A stretch of DNA of 48,487 nucleotides, from assembly GCA_947442065.1 (NCBI GenBank), contig CANEUY010000002.1, forward strand, positions 1 to 48,487, read 5' to 3'. The notes beneath the pieces were generated by a model, which saw only the letters and a program-made list of their open reading frames with translations, did not search any database and was not told the origin of the DNA. Below are positions 16,862-28,022 of the stretch, one piece after another; position 1 is the stretch's first letter; the number at the start of each line of letters is the position of its first letter. The translations under genes and the position numbers were made by a program. Source of the DNA: Verrucomicrobia subdivision 6 bacterium (GTDB lineage Bacteria > Verrucomicrobiota > Verrucomicrobiia > Methylacidiphilales > Verrucolacustridaceae).

Positions 16862-18633
16862 CCCGTCGGAACCGATCGTCGCGCCGGTGCCGCACCATGC
16901 ACCGATTCCGATGTCGGAGGTTCATTCTGCATGATGAAATCCCGGGGATGTCCGGGAACGCTGTAATCGTAGGCACCCCGATAAACGGTGGGGGTTACGG
17001 CAAAATTCCCGTGCCCGGGAGGTGAAGCCACAGTCCATTCCAAGGTGGTGCCCTCCCATGGATTGTTCCCCGCCGGAGCACCATGCTTCAGGCTACGGAA
17101 AAAATTCCAAAGGAAGATTAACTGGGAAAAACCGAGACCAATTGCCGCCAGGGTGATGAACTGGTTGATCGGTTGAAGAGCTCGTAGATGTTCATAGGCG
17201 GTTGGGTCAGCGATTCTTCGCATCATGCCTCCAAGGCCCACATTATGCATGGGAAAGAAACACAGGTTAAAAAAGACGAAGGTCAGGACAAAATGAATTT
17301 TCCCAAGAGTCTCGTCGAGCATCCGTCCAAACATCTTCGGGTACCACGTGTAGATCGATGCAAAGATGGCAAAGATACTTCCCCCAAAGAGGACGTAGTG
17401 AAAATGCGCCACAATGAAATAAGTGTGGTGGACAAAGATATTTACCGGCGTGGAAGCCATAAAGATTCCGGAGAATCCGCCGATCACAAACATCGCAACG
17501 AACGCCAAGGCATTGAGCATGGCGGAAGTAAATCGGATGGAGCCTCCCCAGATCGTACCGAGCCAGTTAAACGTCTTGATCGCAGAAGGCACGGCTATCA
17601 CCATCGTGGATACACCGAAGGCGGCCGAAAGGACCAAGTTCATTCCCGAAACGAACATGTGGTGCCCCCAGACGATAAATCCAAGAAAACCAATGGCGAA
17701 CATCGCAAAAACCATCGCTTTATAACCAAAGACGGGTTTGCGACTAAAAATACTGAGCACGTCGCTGGCCATACCCATGGCAGGGAGGATCAGGATATAC
17801 ACCTCGGGATGGCCGAAAAACCAAAACAGATGCTGCCACAACAAGGGCTGCCCCCCCTTGGCCGGATTAAAGAAGCTGGTGCCAAAATTCAGATCAAGAA
17901 TCAACATGGCCCCGGCGGCGGAAAGAACAGGAACGGCCAAAAGAAGCAGAAAAGCCGTGATAAAAAGCGCCCAAATCGTGAGAGGAAGCCTGAAAAATCC
18001 CATTCCCGGCGCCCGCATGTTCACGACTGTGGTGATATAATTGAAAGCACCCATGATGGAAGCGAGTCCGTTGATGAAAATCCCCGCCGCCCATAGCGTT
18101 TGCCCCAGCTTGGTTCCATTGTAGGCGGCGACGCTACTGAGGGGCGCATAAGAGGTCCATCCCCCTGCAGCTGCCCCACCTGCAACAAAAAAGCCGGCCA
18201 GCATGACCAGTCCGGAAAGCAAATAAACCCAGTACGATAACTCATTGACCAAAGGGAAAGCCATATCCCCTGCCCCAATTTTGAGCGGGATGAGGTAGTT
18301 ACCAAAGGCTCCAATCAGCAACGGCATGACCACCAAAAATACCATCACGGTGGCATGCATCGTAAAAAGAGCGTTATAAAACTGGGGATTGATGAAAGGA
18401 AGGGAGATGGGGTTCCCCACATCCCCGCTCGGCATCACCTGAGTCGAGGGGTAAGCCAACTGCCAGCGAAGCAAAAGAGCCATGCCTCCACCGATAAAAA
18501 GAAAAGCCAAGGAGGTGAAGAGATACTGCAAACCGATGATCTTATGATCCAGCGACCACAGATACTTCTTCCAACCGGAGGGTTCTTCATGCCCATGGAC
18601 GTGAGTTGCTGAATGTACGGTTGCGGTGCTCAT
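16858..18633 (-). CDS. coxA: Cytochrome c oxidase subunit I (aa3 type)
   Basis: CoxA is the catalytic subunit that reduces oxygen at haem a3/CuB. The 591-residue product has twelve helices and every expected ligand: FTMHATVMV (haem a), FFGHPEVYILILP (CuB His and the proton-path Glu), VWGHHMFVSG (CuB pair) and VAHFHYVLFGG (haem a3 and haem a). FGYKAM supplies the K-channel Lys, and GAGDMAFP supplies the D-channel Asp, so it is an A1-type oxidase. A strong ribosome site (AAGGAGGA, 6-base spacing) precedes the ATG. It follows coxB by 12 bases and overlaps ctaA by four. Confidence 0.97.
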   Translation of the reverse strand: MSTATVHSATHVHGHEEPSGWKKYLWSLDHKIIGLQYLFTSLAFLFIGGGMALLLRWQLAYPSTQVMPSGDVGNPISLPFINPQFYNALFTMHATVMVFLVVMPLLIGAFGNYLIPLKIGAGDMAFPLVNELSYWVYLLSGLVMLAGFFVAGGAAAGGWTSYAPLSSVAAYNGTKLGQTLWAAGIFINGLASIMGAFNYITTVVNMRAPGMGFFRLPLTIWALFITAFLLLLAVPVLSAAGAMLILDLNFGTSFFNPAKGGQPLLWQHLFWFFGHPEVYILILPAMGMASDVLSIFSRKPVFGYKAMVFAMFAIGFLGFIVWGHHMFVSGMNLVLSAAFGVSTMVIAVPSAIKTFNWLGTIWGGSIRFTSAMLNALAFVAMFVIGGFSGIFMASTPVNIFVHHTYFIVAHFHYVLFGGSIFAIFASIYTWYPKMFGRMLDETLGKIHFVLTFVFFNLCFFPMHNVGLGGMMRRIADPTAYEHLRALQPINQFITLAAIGLGFSQLIFLWNFFRSLKHGAPAGNNPWEGTTLEWTVASPPGHGNFAVTPTVYRGAYDYSVPGHPRDFIMQNEPPTSESVHGAAPARRSVPTG

Positions 18634-18645
18634 GACAATTCCTCC

Positions 18646-19512
18646 TTAACGATCCGCCATCACCACAGGAACCGTGGAGGTCTCTTTGGCGGCGGTGGGT
18701 TGGGGTGCCTTTCCCTTGGCCCAAGTCTCATATTCTCCTTGAGGCACAACGGAAAGTTTTCCAAACATTTTGTAGTGGCCCTGACCGCAGAGTTGGTTAC
18801 AGGCCAGCTGAAATTGCCCAGTCTGCTCTGCCTTAAGCCAAACAAAGTCGTAAATCCGGCCGGGCACCATGTCCTGATACAGTCTGAATTCAGGAACGTA
18901 AAAGGCATGGATCACATCCTTGGAGCCGAGATAAAGACGGATGGGCCGGTCGACCGGGAACACAAGTTCGCCATAGGTCGTGAAATCATCCAGGCCCGCA
19001 GGATCAGCCGCATCGACTCCAAAGGGATTTTCCTTGGTGACGCTGGAGGCGGTCATTTTCGCAAGCTTACCGTCGGCTCCGGGGTAACGGACATTCCATC
19101 CAAACTGCTCTCCAATCACCGCCACAGGCAAGGCATCGGCGGGAGGAGTTTTTAGACGCATCTGGGTCCACTGCTCGTTCCCATAAATGGCCAAAGCCAG
19201 AAAAATGAACACAGGAATTCCCGTCCAGATGACCTCCAAGGTGTTGTTGCCATGACTATGGACAGCGGTAACACCCGGCCGAGCCCGGTATTTCACAATG
19301 AAGTAAATCATCACGGAAAAAACAGCCACAGCCGTTACTCCAGTCAGAATGAGGATCACATAGAAGATAAAGTCGATTTCATGGCCGAACATGGTCACGT
19401 TCCGGGGCAACCACCAGACACTTGTCTGTCGGATTTCAGCGTGGGCGGTCGATAGCAACCCCATCCCCATGCCCAAAAAGAACAAGGTTCGATGACGGAT
19501 CAGATTCAACAT
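18646..19512 (-). CDS. coxB: Cytochrome c oxidase subunit II
   Basis: CoxB accepts electrons from a cytochrome c or directly from ACIII and passes them through CuA to subunit I. The product is about 288 residues. An N-terminal signal-like segment is followed by two helices (near residues 40-70 and 85-105). The periplasmic cupredoxin domain has DVIHAFYVPEF and CNQLCGQGHYKM, giving the CuA ligands (His, two Cys, His, Met), with Gln in place of the usual Glu between the cysteines. No haem c domain is fused, so it is aa3 rather than caa3. An upstream TTG at 19527 is possible, but the ATG at 19512 is preferred. It is first in the cox operon and divergent from actA. Confidence 0.94.
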   Translation of the reverse strand: MLNLIRHRTLFFLGMGMGLLSTAHAEIRQTSVWWLPRNVTMFGHEIDFIFYVILILTGVTAVAVFSVMIYFIVKYRARPGVTAVHSHGNNTLEVIWTGIPVFIFLALAIYGNEQWTQMRLKTPPADALPVAVIGEQFGWNVRYPGADGKLAKMTASSVTKENPFGVDAADPAGLDDFTTYGELVFPVDRPIRLYLGSKDVIHAFYVPEFRLYQDMVPGRIYDFVWLKAEQTGQFQLACNQLCGQGHYKMFGKLSVVPQGEYETWAKGKAPQPTAAKETSTVPVVMADR

Positions 19513-19773
19513 CACCCTAGTGTCCAATGCTTTTGGAGGATTTCAACCCCATAGCTCATTCCGCAGACTTCCTCCGGTGAGGGAAAACCACAGTTTCCTG
19601 ATGTTCAGAGGGAAAATCCATATGTTAAGAAAACTAATGACTACCCCCCTACCCTTAATACTTCTAATGCTTTCTTGAAGCCACTGCCGGAAATCTCCAA
19701 TTTCAAAATCCAACTTAAACAAAAGATAACCTGCCCTATTTTTATCCCATTTTATCCATCCCCTCTTTAACTC
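19513..19773. other. Divergent control region between cox operon and ACIII operon
   Basis: This 261-base region must hold the promoters of both respiratory operons. It contains a C-rich stretch (about 19643-19656) and, just before actA, two tandem TTTTATCC segments (about 19740-19758). Neither a clear -35/-10 pair nor a strong palindrome is visible. No gene is seen. actA lacks a Shine-Dalgarno sequence. Confidence 0.4.
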
Positions 19774-20427
19774 ATGGCCAATATTTTCCCCCGCTACACC
19801 AACTGGTTGCCCATCAAGATCCTTGTCTGTTTGGCAGTGGTGGCGGCTAGCGTCGTTTCCGGGATGGCCTACTACTTCACTCCAAAATACACCCGGGTGG
19901 GATACCAGCCCACCCAGCCCGTCGCTTTTGATCACTCCCTCCACGTGAATCAGCTAGGCATGGATTGCCGTTACTGCCATACGGGAGTGGAAAAATCCTC
20001 CCATTCGAATATTCCCGCCACCCAGACCTGTATGAACTGCCACACGCAAATCAAATCCCTCAGTCCAAAACTTGCCGCCGTTCGGGAGTCTTGGAAATCC
20101 GGCAACCCGGTTCCTTGGGTCCGCATTCACAAGGCCCCGGACTACGTTTATTTCAACCACGCCGTTCATGTGAACCGGGGGGTCAGCTGCGTGGCCTGTC
20201 ATGGTCATGTGAACCACATGGAGGTCGTCTACCACGCCAAACCTCACAGCATGGGATGGTGCCTGGAGTGCCACCGGGCTCCGGAAAATCATCTCCGCCC
20301 ACTCGATCAAATCACGAATCTCGATTGGGAACCTCCAGCTGATACCACCCAGCGGGAAATCGGCGCAAAGTTTGTCAAGGAATGGAACGTCAATCCACCG
20401 GTAAGCTGCAGCGGGTGTCATCGCTAA
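19774..20427 (+). CDS. actA: Alternative complex III subunit A, pentahaem cytochrome c
   Basis: ActA is the membrane-anchored multihaem subunit of the quinol:cytochrome c oxidoreductase ACIII. The 217-residue product has one N-terminal transmembrane helix (about residues 13-34) and five CXXCH haem sites: CRYCH, CMNCH, CVACH, CLECH and CSGCH. FDHSLHVNQLGMDCRYCH and YFNHAVHVNRGVSC supply distal His ligands, as in the class III-like fold. It is the first gene of the act operon, four bases before actB, and divergent from coxB. Confidence 0.93.
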   Translation: MANIFPRYTNWLPIKILVCLAVVAASVVSGMAYYFTPKYTRVGYQPTQPVAFDHSLHVNQLGMDCRYCHTGVEKSSHSNIPATQTCMNCHTQIKSLSPKLAAVRESWKSGNPVPWVRIHKAPDYVYFNHAVHVNRGVSCVACHGHVNHMEVVYHAKPHSMGWCLECHRAPENHLRPLDQITNLDWEPPADTTQREIGAKFVKEWNVNPPVSCSGCHR

Positions 20428-20431
20428 AAAA

Positions 20432-23400
20432 ATGAAACGCATCCTTCATCATCCCGAATCGAATGCAAACGGCCGCACCTACTGGCGTAGCCTGGGAGAA
20501 TATTCGCGCACCCCCGACTTCGAAGAGTGGCTCCACCGGGAATTCCCCGCGGGGGCTGCTGAATGGGAGAATGATCCTCTTTCTCGTCGGAGCTTCCTCC
20601 GCCTGATGGGGGCTTCGCTGGCGCTGGCGGGACTAAGCCTGACCGGTTGCCGCCGCCCGGAAGCCCATCTCGTGCCCTTCACGCAATCTCCCGAGTGGGT
20701 CGTTCCGGGGAAAAAGATGTCCTTCGCAACGGCACAACCTCGTCGCCGCGGCTCGATTCCTCTTTTGGCTACAACGTTCGACGGTCGGCCCGTGAAGATG
20801 GAAGGAAATCCACTCCACTCCGTCAGCCAAGGTGCGAGCGATAATCACGCTCAGGCGTCGATACTAGATCTTTACGACCCTTCTCGTCGCCAATTCATCA
20901 CCCGCCGTGGCCAGAAAGCCTCTGCCCAAGCGACCGAAGAAGAACTTCAAACAGAAATCAACCGTATCCGCACGGAATCGGCCTCCACCGCAGGGGCTTC
21001 CTTGGCGATATTGGCCGATGAAACTCTTTCCCCTACCCGGGAAAGGCTTCGCACCGAACTCCAGCGTCAATTTCCCCAAGCGACTTGGGCCACGTACGAA
21101 CCCCTAGCCCCAGGGCGCGACCTGGAGGCTTCCGCCTTGGTTTTCGGAGCCAACACTGAATTCCGCCCGAACCTTTCCGCTGCCTCAACTATCCTGTCCG
21201 TGGATTGTGATTTTCTCGGATCGGATGAAGGAGATCTTATCGATACGCGGGGCTTTGCGTCGGGACGGCGGACACGCAATCCGGGCGACAAAATGAACCG
21301 ACTTTATGTCGTCGAACCAAGATTTTCCCTGACAGGAACCATGGCCGACCATCGACTCTCGCTCCGGGCAGGTGCCGCGAGCGCCTTCCTTCTCGAACTG
21401 GCGCGACAGATCCGGGCCATTCGTCCTAGCGCGGAACTCAACAACATCCTCTCTCAGGCTCCCGACCTCCCTCTGCCTTCCGGAATTGATCCTGCGTGGA
21501 TTCGTGAATGTGCCGCTGATTTGGTAACCAACGGTAGCCATTCCCTCATCCTGGTTGGTCGCCGTCATTCCGTCGGTCTCCAGGCTCTGGCTCTTGCCCT
21601 GAACTCTTCTCTTGGATCGATCGGGACAACTCTTTTCGTTCAACCAAGATTAAGCGCGACTTCTTCTTCCATTGACTCACTCGCCCAAAAGATCCGTGGT
21701 GGATCCATCCGGACTCTGGTGATTCTTGGGGGAGACCCGGCTTATAATGCCCCGACCGATCTCGATTGGTCTGGATTGCAGTCTTCCGTCGAAACATCCA
21801 TCCACCTCTCCCCTGTTTTTAACGCGACTTCAGCTCGGTCGACTTGGTTCGTTCCGGGGACCCATTATCTCGAATCCTGGGGGGACACCCTTGCAAGGGA
21901 TGGCTCCTATCTTTCCATTCAACCGGCGATCCAACCTCTCTGGGCGGGCGAAAGCCAACTGGATTTCCTTTCTCGTCTTGCCGGCCGTCCCAAGCCGGTC
22001 GGACCGGCTTTGATTCGCGAGACCTTCGCGACCAAGACAAATCTGGGCGGAGAAAAACTCGATCAGGCGTGGAACGATTTCGTTCGGGAAGGATTTTTAC
22101 CTTCCCCGACAACTACATCCTCGATCCGCACGGGCAATCTAGCCCCCGTGGCCGGTCTGCTTTCACAAATGGAGGCCGCTTCACACGAAGAGCATGGATC
22201 CTTGGAGGCCGTCTTCATTCATTCCAGTGCCGTGGATGATGGTCGCTACGCCAACAACGGTTGGATGCAGGAATGGCCAGACCCCATGACCAAACTCACT
22301 TGGGATAATGCCATTCTTCTTTCCAAGCAGACCGCTGAATCCCTGAACCTGAAAAACGAAATCATTAAAGGAATCCTCGTCGCCGACGTGGTCCAAGCCA
22401 CCCTGGCCGGACAAACGGTCGAGGCTCCCGTAGTCATTGCCCCGGGACATGCAAATTTTGCGGCCAGCCTCCCTCTTGGATACGGACAAGACATGCTGGG
22501 CCCGGTGGCCAAAGGATCCGGATTCAACGCCTATCGACTCCGTTCATCCAATACGGATTACCTGGGACAAGGACTCCAACTCAAGAAGACGGGCAGAACC
22601 ACCCAACTGGCCGTCACACAAGAGCATCAGGTCATGGAAGGGCGTGATCTTGTCCGTGAAGCCACAGTGGGTGAATTTAACGAAAACCCCGGATGGGCCA
22701 AAAAAGTCGGCATGGATGCCCACATCCCTCCGAATCAGACTTTTTACCCGAATCCAAAACTCGACGGCCAGCACCAGTGGGCCATGGTCGTCGATCTATC
22801 CACCTGCACTGGTTGCAACGCATGCGTCACAGCCTGCACCGCCGAAAACAATATCCCCATCGTCGGAAAAGATCAGGTCATGAAAGGTCGCGAGATGCAC
22901 TGGATCCGCGTTGATCGCTACTACACGGGCGAGCCGGAAGCCCCCGAATCAGTCTCTCAACCGGTTGCCTGCATGCAGTGCGAAAACGCCCCGTGCGAGA
23001 CCGTCTGCCCCGTCAATGCCACTGTTCATAATGAAGAAGGCCTCAATGTCATGGCTTATAACCGTTGTATCGGCACGCGCTATTGCGCCAACAACTGCCC
23101 GTACAAAGTCCGACGATTCAACTTTTTCGACTACAACCAACGGGCCCTGGATAAACTGTATTTGGGCCCGATCGCTCCGAAAGAAACCGCAGAAACCATC
23201 AAGCTGCAGAAAAATCCGAATGTCACCGTCCGGATGCGCGGTGTGATGGAAAAATGCACCTTTTGCGTCCAACGGATTGAGGAAGCAAAGATTGGCGCCC
23301 GTGTCCGAGCTCGGGATTCTGCAGACACTAGGATCCCTACCGGGACTTTGCAGACGGCCTGCCAGCAAGCCTGTCCTGCAGACGCCATCGTCTTTGGTGA

Positions 23401-23641
23401 TCTCAAAGATGAAAAGGCAGAGGTCGGCAAGCTCCGCGCCCTCCCGCAGAACTACTCTCTTCTGGAATATCTGAACGTACGCCCGCGTCTCACCTATTTG
23501 GGTCGCATCCGAAATCCCAATCCTTCCATGCCCGGAGCCAAAATGAACTACATCCCTTCCCACGGCCACGGAGAAAATCATCAAGAGGCAAAAACTGGGC
23601 ATACTCCCGCAGAGAAACACAGCGAAGAGAGTCATCCATGA
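20432..23641 (+). CDS. actB: Alternative complex III subunit B (molybdopterin-oxidoreductase-like plus iron-sulfur domain)
   Basis: ActB is the large periplasmic subunit of ACIII, a fusion of a CISM-type large domain (no functional molybdenum site is expected) and a ferredoxin-like domain. The 1069-residue product carries an internal Tat motif, [10 protein letters not shown] (residues 51-60), and a lipobox LTGC with Cys73. The C-terminal third has four cysteine clusters: [11 protein letters not shown] near 790, [15 protein letters not shown] near 849, [14 protein letters not shown] near 879, and CTFCVQRI with CQQACPADA near 940-985. These fit three 4Fe-4S centres and one 3Fe-4S centre. It ends with a His-rich tail and overlaps actC by four bases. 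Confidence 0.95.
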   Translation: MKRILHHPESNANGRTYWRSLGEYSRTPDFEEWLHREFPAGAAEWENDPLSRRSFLRLMGASLALAGLSLTGCRRPEAHLVPFTQSPEWVVPGKKMSFATAQPRRRGSIPLLATTFDGRPVKMEGNPLHSVSQGASDNHAQASILDLYDPSRRQFITRRGQKASAQATEEELQTEINRIRTESASTAGASLAILADETLSPTRERLRTELQRQFPQATWATYEPLAPGRDLEASALVFGANTEFRPNLSAASTILSVDCDFLGSDEGDLIDTRGFASGRRTRNPGDKMNRLYVVEPRFSLTGTMADHRLSLRAGAASAFLLELARQIRAIRPSAELNNILSQAPDLPLPSGIDPAWIRECAADLVTNGSHSLILVGRRHSVGLQALALALNSSLGSIGTTLFVQPRLSATSSSIDSLAQKIRGGSIRTLVILGGDPAYNAPTDLDWSGLQSSVETSIHLSPVFNATSARSTWFVPGTHYLESWGDTLARDGSYLSIQPAIQPLWAGESQLDFLSRLAGRPKPVGPALIRETFATKTNLGGEKLDQAWNDFVREGFLPSPTTTSSIRTGNLAPVAGLLSQMEAASHEEHGSLEAVFIHSSAVDDGRYANNGWMQEWPDPMTKLTWDNAILLSKQTAESLNLKNEIIKGILVADVVQATLAGQTVEAPVVIAPGHANFAASLPLGYGQDMLGPVAKGSGFNAYRLRSSNTDYLGQGLQLKKTGRTTQLAVTQEHQVMEGRDLVREATVGEFNENPGWAKKVGMDAHIPPNQTFYPNPKLDGQHQWAMVVDLSTCTGCNACVTACTAENNIPIVGKDQVMKGREMHWIRVDRYYTGEPEAPESVSQPVACMQCENAPCETVCPVNATVHNEEGLNVMAYNRCIGTRYCANNCPYKVRRFNFFDYNQRALDKLYLGPIAPKETAETIKLQKNPNVTVRMRGVMEKCTFCVQRIEEAKIGARVRARDSADTRIPTGTLQTACQQACPADAIVFGDLKDEKAEVGKLRALPQNYSLLEYLNVRPRLTYLGRIRNPNPSMPGAKMNYIPSHGHGENHQEAKTGHTPAEKHSEESHP

Positions 23642-25092
23642 GAGCGGATAACTCCTCAGCACAAGCCGCTTTTTCCCAAGCGTCCGAATATCTGGAACGG
23701 CGCCCGCTAGTCGCCAATGACAGGCCCCTAAGCTGGATCACCGATCACGTCTGCCGAATTGTCGAGCAGCCCGCCCCTAAGTGGTGGTGGATCCTGACCA
23801 TCGTCACAGGCGGTGTTGCGACGCTGGTTCCAGCCATGCTGACCTACCTTGTGTCAACTGGAGTCGGCGTATGGGGTTTGAATGTTCCTGTTTGCTGGGC
23901 ATGGGATATCACCAACTTCGTTTTCTGGATCGGGATCGGTCACGCCGGAACCCTGATTTCCGCCATTCTTTTTCTAACACGTCAGAAATGGCGGACCTCG
24001 GTCAACCGATCGGCCGAAGCGATGACAATTTTTGCCGTGATCTGCGCCGGGATCTTTCCCGCTTTCCACGTGGGTCGGGTCTGGATGGCCTGGTTTTTGG
24101 CTCCTATCCCAAACGCCAACGCCATTTGGCAAAACTTCCGCAGTCCTCTTCTTTGGGACGTTTTTGCGGTATCGACTTACTTTACGGTATCCCTCATTTT
24201 TTGGTACTTGGGTCTTATCCCCGACCTAGCCTCTCTTCGGGATCGTGCCACGACCCGTTTCCGTCAAATGGCCTACGGTCTCCTTGCTCTGGGTTGGCGT
24301 GGATCCAACCGGCAATGGACGCATTACGAAAAGGCGTATCTCGTTCTTGCCGGAATCTCGACTCCCCTTGTGCTTTCGGTTCATAGCGTGGTGTCCTTCG
24401 ATTTTGCGACATCCATTGTTCCCGGATGGCACACAACCATCTTCCCGCCGTATTTCGTCGCTGGAGCGATCTTTGGTGGGTTTGCGATGGTCCTCACACT
24501 CCTGATCCCTTTCCGGGAAATTTACGGGCTCCATGACCTTGTCACCGACAAGCACATCGACAACATGTGCAAAATCATTCTCCTGACCGGTTCGCTCGTT
24601 GGCTACGCCTACTCGATGGAATTCTTTATCGCTTGGTACAGCGGGAACCCATTTGAAATCTACGCATTCACCAACCGGGCCTTCGGTCCCTACTGGTGGG
24701 CCTACTGGTCAATGATCACCTGCAACGTCGCCGCCCCTCAGCTCTTCTGGTTCAAATACTGCAGGCAGAACCCCTGGGTGGTGCTCGCGATTGTCATGTT
24801 CCCAAACACTGGAATGTGGTTTGAACGTTTTGTGATCATCGTCACCTCCATTCATCGGGACTTCCTCCCATCATCTTGGGGTTATTTTTCCCCGACTTGG
24901 GTCGACATCACCCTTTTCATCGGAACAATCGGACTCTTTGTCTTCTTGTTTCTTCTATTCGTCCGGTTCCTTCCGATGATTACCATGTTTGAAGTGAAGA
25001 ATGTCACCCCTCAGGCGGATCCACATTCTGACGGTTCCACCCACCATGGCACTTCCCTGGGCCACACCCAATCAGCCCAAGCCCACGCATGA
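23638..25092 (+). CDS. actC: Alternative complex III subunit C (NrfD/PsrC-like quinol-oxidising membrane subunit)
   Basis: The 484-residue protein has about ten membrane helices with the NrfD-family pattern: [23 protein letters not shown] near residue 90, [10 protein letters not shown] near 142, and [11 protein letters not shown] near 220. ActC holds the periplasmic-side quinol site that feeds the ActB clusters. The C-terminus is His- and Ser-rich. Both ends overlap the neighbouring act genes by four bases. Confidence 0.94.
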   Translation: MRADNSSAQAAFSQASEYLERRPLVANDRPLSWITDHVCRIVEQPAPKWWWILTIVTGGVATLVPAMLTYLVSTGVGVWGLNVPVCWAWDITNFVFWIGIGHAGTLISAILFLTRQKWRTSVNRSAEAMTIFAVICAGIFPAFHVGRVWMAWFLAPIPNANAIWQNFRSPLLWDVFAVSTYFTVSLIFWYLGLIPDLASLRDRATTRFRQMAYGLLALGWRGSNRQWTHYEKAYLVLAGISTPLVLSVHSVVSFDFATSIVPGWHTTIFPPYFVAGAIFGGFAMVLTLLIPFREIYGLHDLVTDKHIDNMCKIILLTGSLVGYAYSMEFFIAWYSGNPFEIYAFTNRAFGPYWWAYWSMITCNVAAPQLFWFKYCRQNPWVVLAIVMFPNTGMWFERFVIIVTSIHRDFLPSSWGYFSPTWVDITLFIGTIGLFVFLFLLFVRFLPMITMFEVKNVTPQADPHSDGSTHHGTSLGHTQSAQAHA

Positions 25093-25682
25093 ACCATCCC
25101 ACCAAAACATTGCATGGCTTGGGTGCCGAGTTTTCTTCGGCAGGTGCACTCCTTCATGCTGCCCAAAAAATCCAAAGCCTCGGATTTCGGCGTTGGGATG
25201 TCTATTCCCCTTTTCCGATACACGGAATGGACCAAGCCATGAACTTCAAGCGGTCCAAGGTATCTCTTTTCTCGCTTCTGGGAGGTTGCACGGGTTTGAC
25301 GACCGGCTTTGTCCTGATTTATTACACGTCGGCCATCAACTATCCCTTGATCGTGCAGGGGAAACCCTACTTCGCCCTCGAGCCATCCCTCCCAATTTTC
25401 TTTGAGCTAACGATTCTTCTCACCGCTTTTGGAACCATCCTGGGACTACTGCTTCTCACCTTAATGCCCCGCCTTCACCATCCTGTATTTAATTGGGATC
25501 GGTTTAAAAAAGTTTCAGATGATGGTTTCTTTCTCGTTCTGGAATCAGCAGATCCCCGATTTGATGCCCAGGCCTCCAGAAAACTACTTCAGGAAATTGG
25601 CGGAGATCACGTGTCCGAGATTTATCAGGATCCCGAGGAAAATCCTCACCCTGCCCGCCCTGAATCGGAGATTACCCAGTGA
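25089..25682 (+). CDS. actD: Alternative complex III subunit D (DUF3341)
   Basis: ActD is a two-helix membrane subunit with an N-terminal cytoplasmic domain. The 197-residue product shows the family opening [20 protein letters not shown] with [16 protein letters not shown], two helices at about residues 58-80 and 98-122, and a C-terminal cytoplasmic segment with [12 protein letters not shown]. It carries no cofactor motif. ATGA overlaps occur at both ends. Confidence 0.92.
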   Translation: MNHPTKTLHGLGAEFSSAGALLHAAQKIQSLGFRRWDVYSPFPIHGMDQAMNFKRSKVSLFSLLGGCTGLTTGFVLIYYTSAINYPLIVQGKPYFALEPSLPIFFELTILLTAFGTILGLLLLTLMPRLHHPVFNWDRFKKVSDDGFFLVLESADPRFDAQASRKLLQEIGGDHVSEIYQDPEENPHPARPESEITQ

Positions 25683-26299
25683 AAGGCTTTATCCGGACCT
25701 TCTTGGCCCTCTTTGGAGCCCTGGGTATCGCCGTAATTGCGATTGCCGGCTTCCGTGGAGATTTTACCCGCCGAACCCCGATTGAGATTTTCCCGGATAT
25801 GGATCGCCAACCAAAATACAAATCCCAGACACCGGACACCTTTTTCCCTGAAGGCCGGGTCGACCGGATCCCACCCTACGGCACCATCCCTTTTCATGTT
25901 CAAACGGATCAACCCTATCTGCTGACGGGAAAAATGGGCAATATGTGGGGAACGGGAATTCCTGTAACGATCGACCAGAAACTTCTAGCTCGTGGACAAG
26001 AACGCTATCAGATCAATTGTCAGGTATGCCACGGCGAAACGGGGGCTGGCAACGGAATCACATCACAATACGGCCTAGTCGGGGCGGCCAGCTATCATAG
26101 CGACAAATATCGCCAGATGGCGGATGGGGAAATATTCAATACCATCACCCACGGCAAAGGACAGATGGGGCCCTATCACCATATTGACGTCAAAGATCGC
26201 TGGGCCATCGTCGCGTACATCCGGGCTTTGCAGCTCTCTCAGAATGCCCCCGCCAATCTTCTTCCGAAAGAAGCAGTCCCAACCCCAAATAAACCATGA
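25679..26299 (+). CDS. actE: Alternative complex III subunit E, monohaem cytochrome c
   Basis: The 206-residue protein has an N-terminal membrane anchor or signal segment (residues 1-22), the PDMDRQPKYKSQ motif that is common in ActE, and one haem site, CQVCHG (about residue 119). Met in GKGQMGPYHH (about residue 163) is the likely axial ligand. It carries electrons from the ActA/ActB hub toward the oxidase. Start and stop overlap actD and actF by four bases. Confidence 0.92.
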   Translation: MKGFIRTFLALFGALGIAVIAIAGFRGDFTRRTPIEIFPDMDRQPKYKSQTPDTFFPEGRVDRIPPYGTIPFHVQTDQPYLLTGKMGNMWGTGIPVTIDQKLLARGQERYQINCQVCHGETGAGNGITSQYGLVGAASYHSDKYRQMADGEIFNTITHGKGQMGPYHHIDVKDRWAIVAYIRALQLSQNAPANLLPKEAVPTPNKP

Positions 26300-27540
26300 G
26301 CCACCACCCAGCCCCTCTCCCCCCTGCTGAAAAGCTGCGGATCGAAAGACTTGGAATTCTTCCGGTTCTATTTCCTGTTATGGGGATTCTCGGTCTGTCC
26401 GGCACGTTCATCTGGGGATTCCTGGGACATCGGGATCAACTCGCATTCTCCTACCTGTTCGCTTTCGCCGTTGGATTCACCGTCTGTGCCGGAGCTCTCT
26501 TTTGGACGCTCCTACACCACGCCTTGGACGCCGATTGGTCGGTTATCGTTCGTCGCATCCTCGAATCCATCGCCTCCTGCTTCCCCGTTCTCTTAGTACT
26601 CTTTCTCCCGATTGCGTTCCTATTCCCACACGATCTGTGGCATTGGATGACGACAGATTTGGCCGAGGATCCCTTGCTCGCATGGAAACGCCCTTTCCTG
26701 AATGAGCCATTTTTCTATATCCGTTGTGCCTTCTATCTTCTCTTTTTCTCACTGGCCGGGTTGCTCTACCGAGGGCTTTCGGTCCGGCAGGACGCTGACG
26801 GCGATCCACGGCTAACCCTTCGACTCCGCCACACGGCCTATGGTTTTATTCCGCTATTTGTTCTCTGCCTCACGTTTGCCGGATTTGATTGGTTGATGGC
26901 ACTCGATCACCATTGGTACTCCACCATGTGGGGCGTCTATCTCTTCGCCGGATGCGCCCAGTCCTCCATGGCACTCCTCATTTTAATCAGTAACGGCCTT
27001 GTTCGGACCGGACATCTTAAGGGCCTTTTCACCGTGGAACACAACCACCTGATGGGGATGCTTCTTTTTGCTTTTACTGTTTTCTGGGGCTACATTTCAT
27101 TCAGTCAATATTTCCTCCAATGGTATGCAAATATTCCGGAGGAAACCTGGTTTTTCGTCTACCGGAACACGGGCACTTGGTTTTGGTATTCCATTTTTCT
27201 GGTCGTCGGACATTTCTTTGTGCCCTTCCTTCTCCTTCTCACACAGCCCGCCAAACGGACCCCTTGGCGAATCTGCACTGCGGCGGGTTGGGTCATTCTG
27301 ATGCATTTTGTGGATATTTATTGGATCATCATGCCCAACCTCCAATTACAACAATCCAGACATGCCGGGCATGTTGCAGCAACAACAGGTTTTCATCCAC
27401 ACATCCTCGACCTTCTCGCCTTGATCGGCGTTATCGGCGTTCTGGGTCATGCGTTTCTTTGGCTGTTCTCCCGAAACTCAATTTTTCCGGCTCGTGATCC
27501 CCGTTTGCGGGAAAGCCTGTCCGTGACCAACTGGTTATGA
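26296..27540 (+). CDS. actF: Alternative complex III subunit F (NrfD-like membrane subunit)
   Basis: ActF is the second PsrC/NrfD-like membrane subunit of ACIII. The 414-residue product has about ten helices. Recognisable segments include WHWMTTDLAEDPLLAWKRPF near residue 115, FDWLMALDHHWYSTMWGVYLF near 196, HNHLMGMLLFAFTVFWGYISFSQY near 250 and NTGTWFWYSIF near 288. It is thought to contribute to the proton path. ATGA overlaps occur at both ends, including with the non-canonical downstream module. Confidence 0.93.
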   Translation: MSHHPAPLPPAEKLRIERLGILPVLFPVMGILGLSGTFIWGFLGHRDQLAFSYLFAFAVGFTVCAGALFWTLLHHALDADWSVIVRRILESIASCFPVLLVLFLPIAFLFPHDLWHWMTTDLAEDPLLAWKRPFLNEPFFYIRCAFYLLFFSLAGLLYRGLSVRQDADGDPRLTLRLRHTAYGFIPLFVLCLTFAGFDWLMALDHHWYSTMWGVYLFAGCAQSSMALLILISNGLVRTGHLKGLFTVEHNHLMGMLLFAFTVFWGYISFSQYFLQWYANIPEETWFFVYRNTGTWFWYSIFLVVGHFFVPFLLLLTQPAKRTPWRICTAAGWVILMHFVDIYWIIMPNLQLQQSRHAGHVAATTGFHPHILDLLALIGVIGVLGHAFLWLFSRNSIFPARDPRLRESLSVTNWL

Positions 27541-28022
27541 GCGAATCCTCACATTCCTTAAGCCAACGCAACCATCCTTATCTCCCGGGGGTTTGGCTTG
27601 CCGTCGGGTTCCTCGGTCTGGCGAGCCTTGCCCTCCTTCTGCGCCCTTTGGGAGTCACGCCCAACACGATCACCGAGTCGGATGCAAAAGTCCGTTTAGA
27701 GAAACTTTCGAAACTCCGAGCGGAACAGGATCAATTGGCCTCCAGCTATGGCTGGGCCGATAAGGAAAAAGGCATTGCTCGTATCCCGATTGCAAAGGCG
27801 ATGGAGATGACCATCACCAGCCTACGAACGAACGCCCCTCATGCGGCCTATCCAATCACCACCATCCAACCTTCCGCCATTTCGGCAGCTGGAGCCCCTC
27901 TCTACCCCGAGATTCCGCCGGTTGAACCCGCAAAAGTTGCGGCAGCGGTTGCCGCGGATGGAGGGTCCTCATCCAAGGCTCCTGTTTTGACAAAAACCAA
28001 CCAACCGACAATCAAGCCATGA
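27537..28022 (+). CDS. Small membrane-anchored protein of the ACIII/pseudo-cbb3 module
   Basis: The 161-residue protein has one helix (about residues 20-40), then a short extracytoplasmic domain with a YGWADKEKGIARIPIAKAME motif near residue 72 and a low-complexity Ala/Pro-rich tail. Similar W-D-x-x-x-G-x-x-x-I-P-I-x-x-A-M segments occur in unnamed small proteins next to cytochrome oxidase genes in other bacteria, but I know of no assigned function. It starts inside the actF stop and ends inside the next start (four-base overlaps). It is probably an accessory subunit. Confidence 0.65.
   Translation: MSESSHSLSQRNHPYLPGVWLAVGFLGLASLALLLRPLGVTPNTITESDAKVRLEKLSKLRAEQDQLASSYGWADKEKGIARIPIAKAMEMTITSLRTNAPHAAYPITTIQPSAISAAGAPLYPEIPPVEPAKVAAAVAADGGSSSKAPVLTKTNQPTIKP

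Noticed and set aside
17188-18096. A 302-codon open frame antisense to coxA
   Set aside because: Its translation is a low-complexity shadow rich in Lys, His and Arg with no motif. The opposite strand encodes an unambiguous oxidase subunit I.
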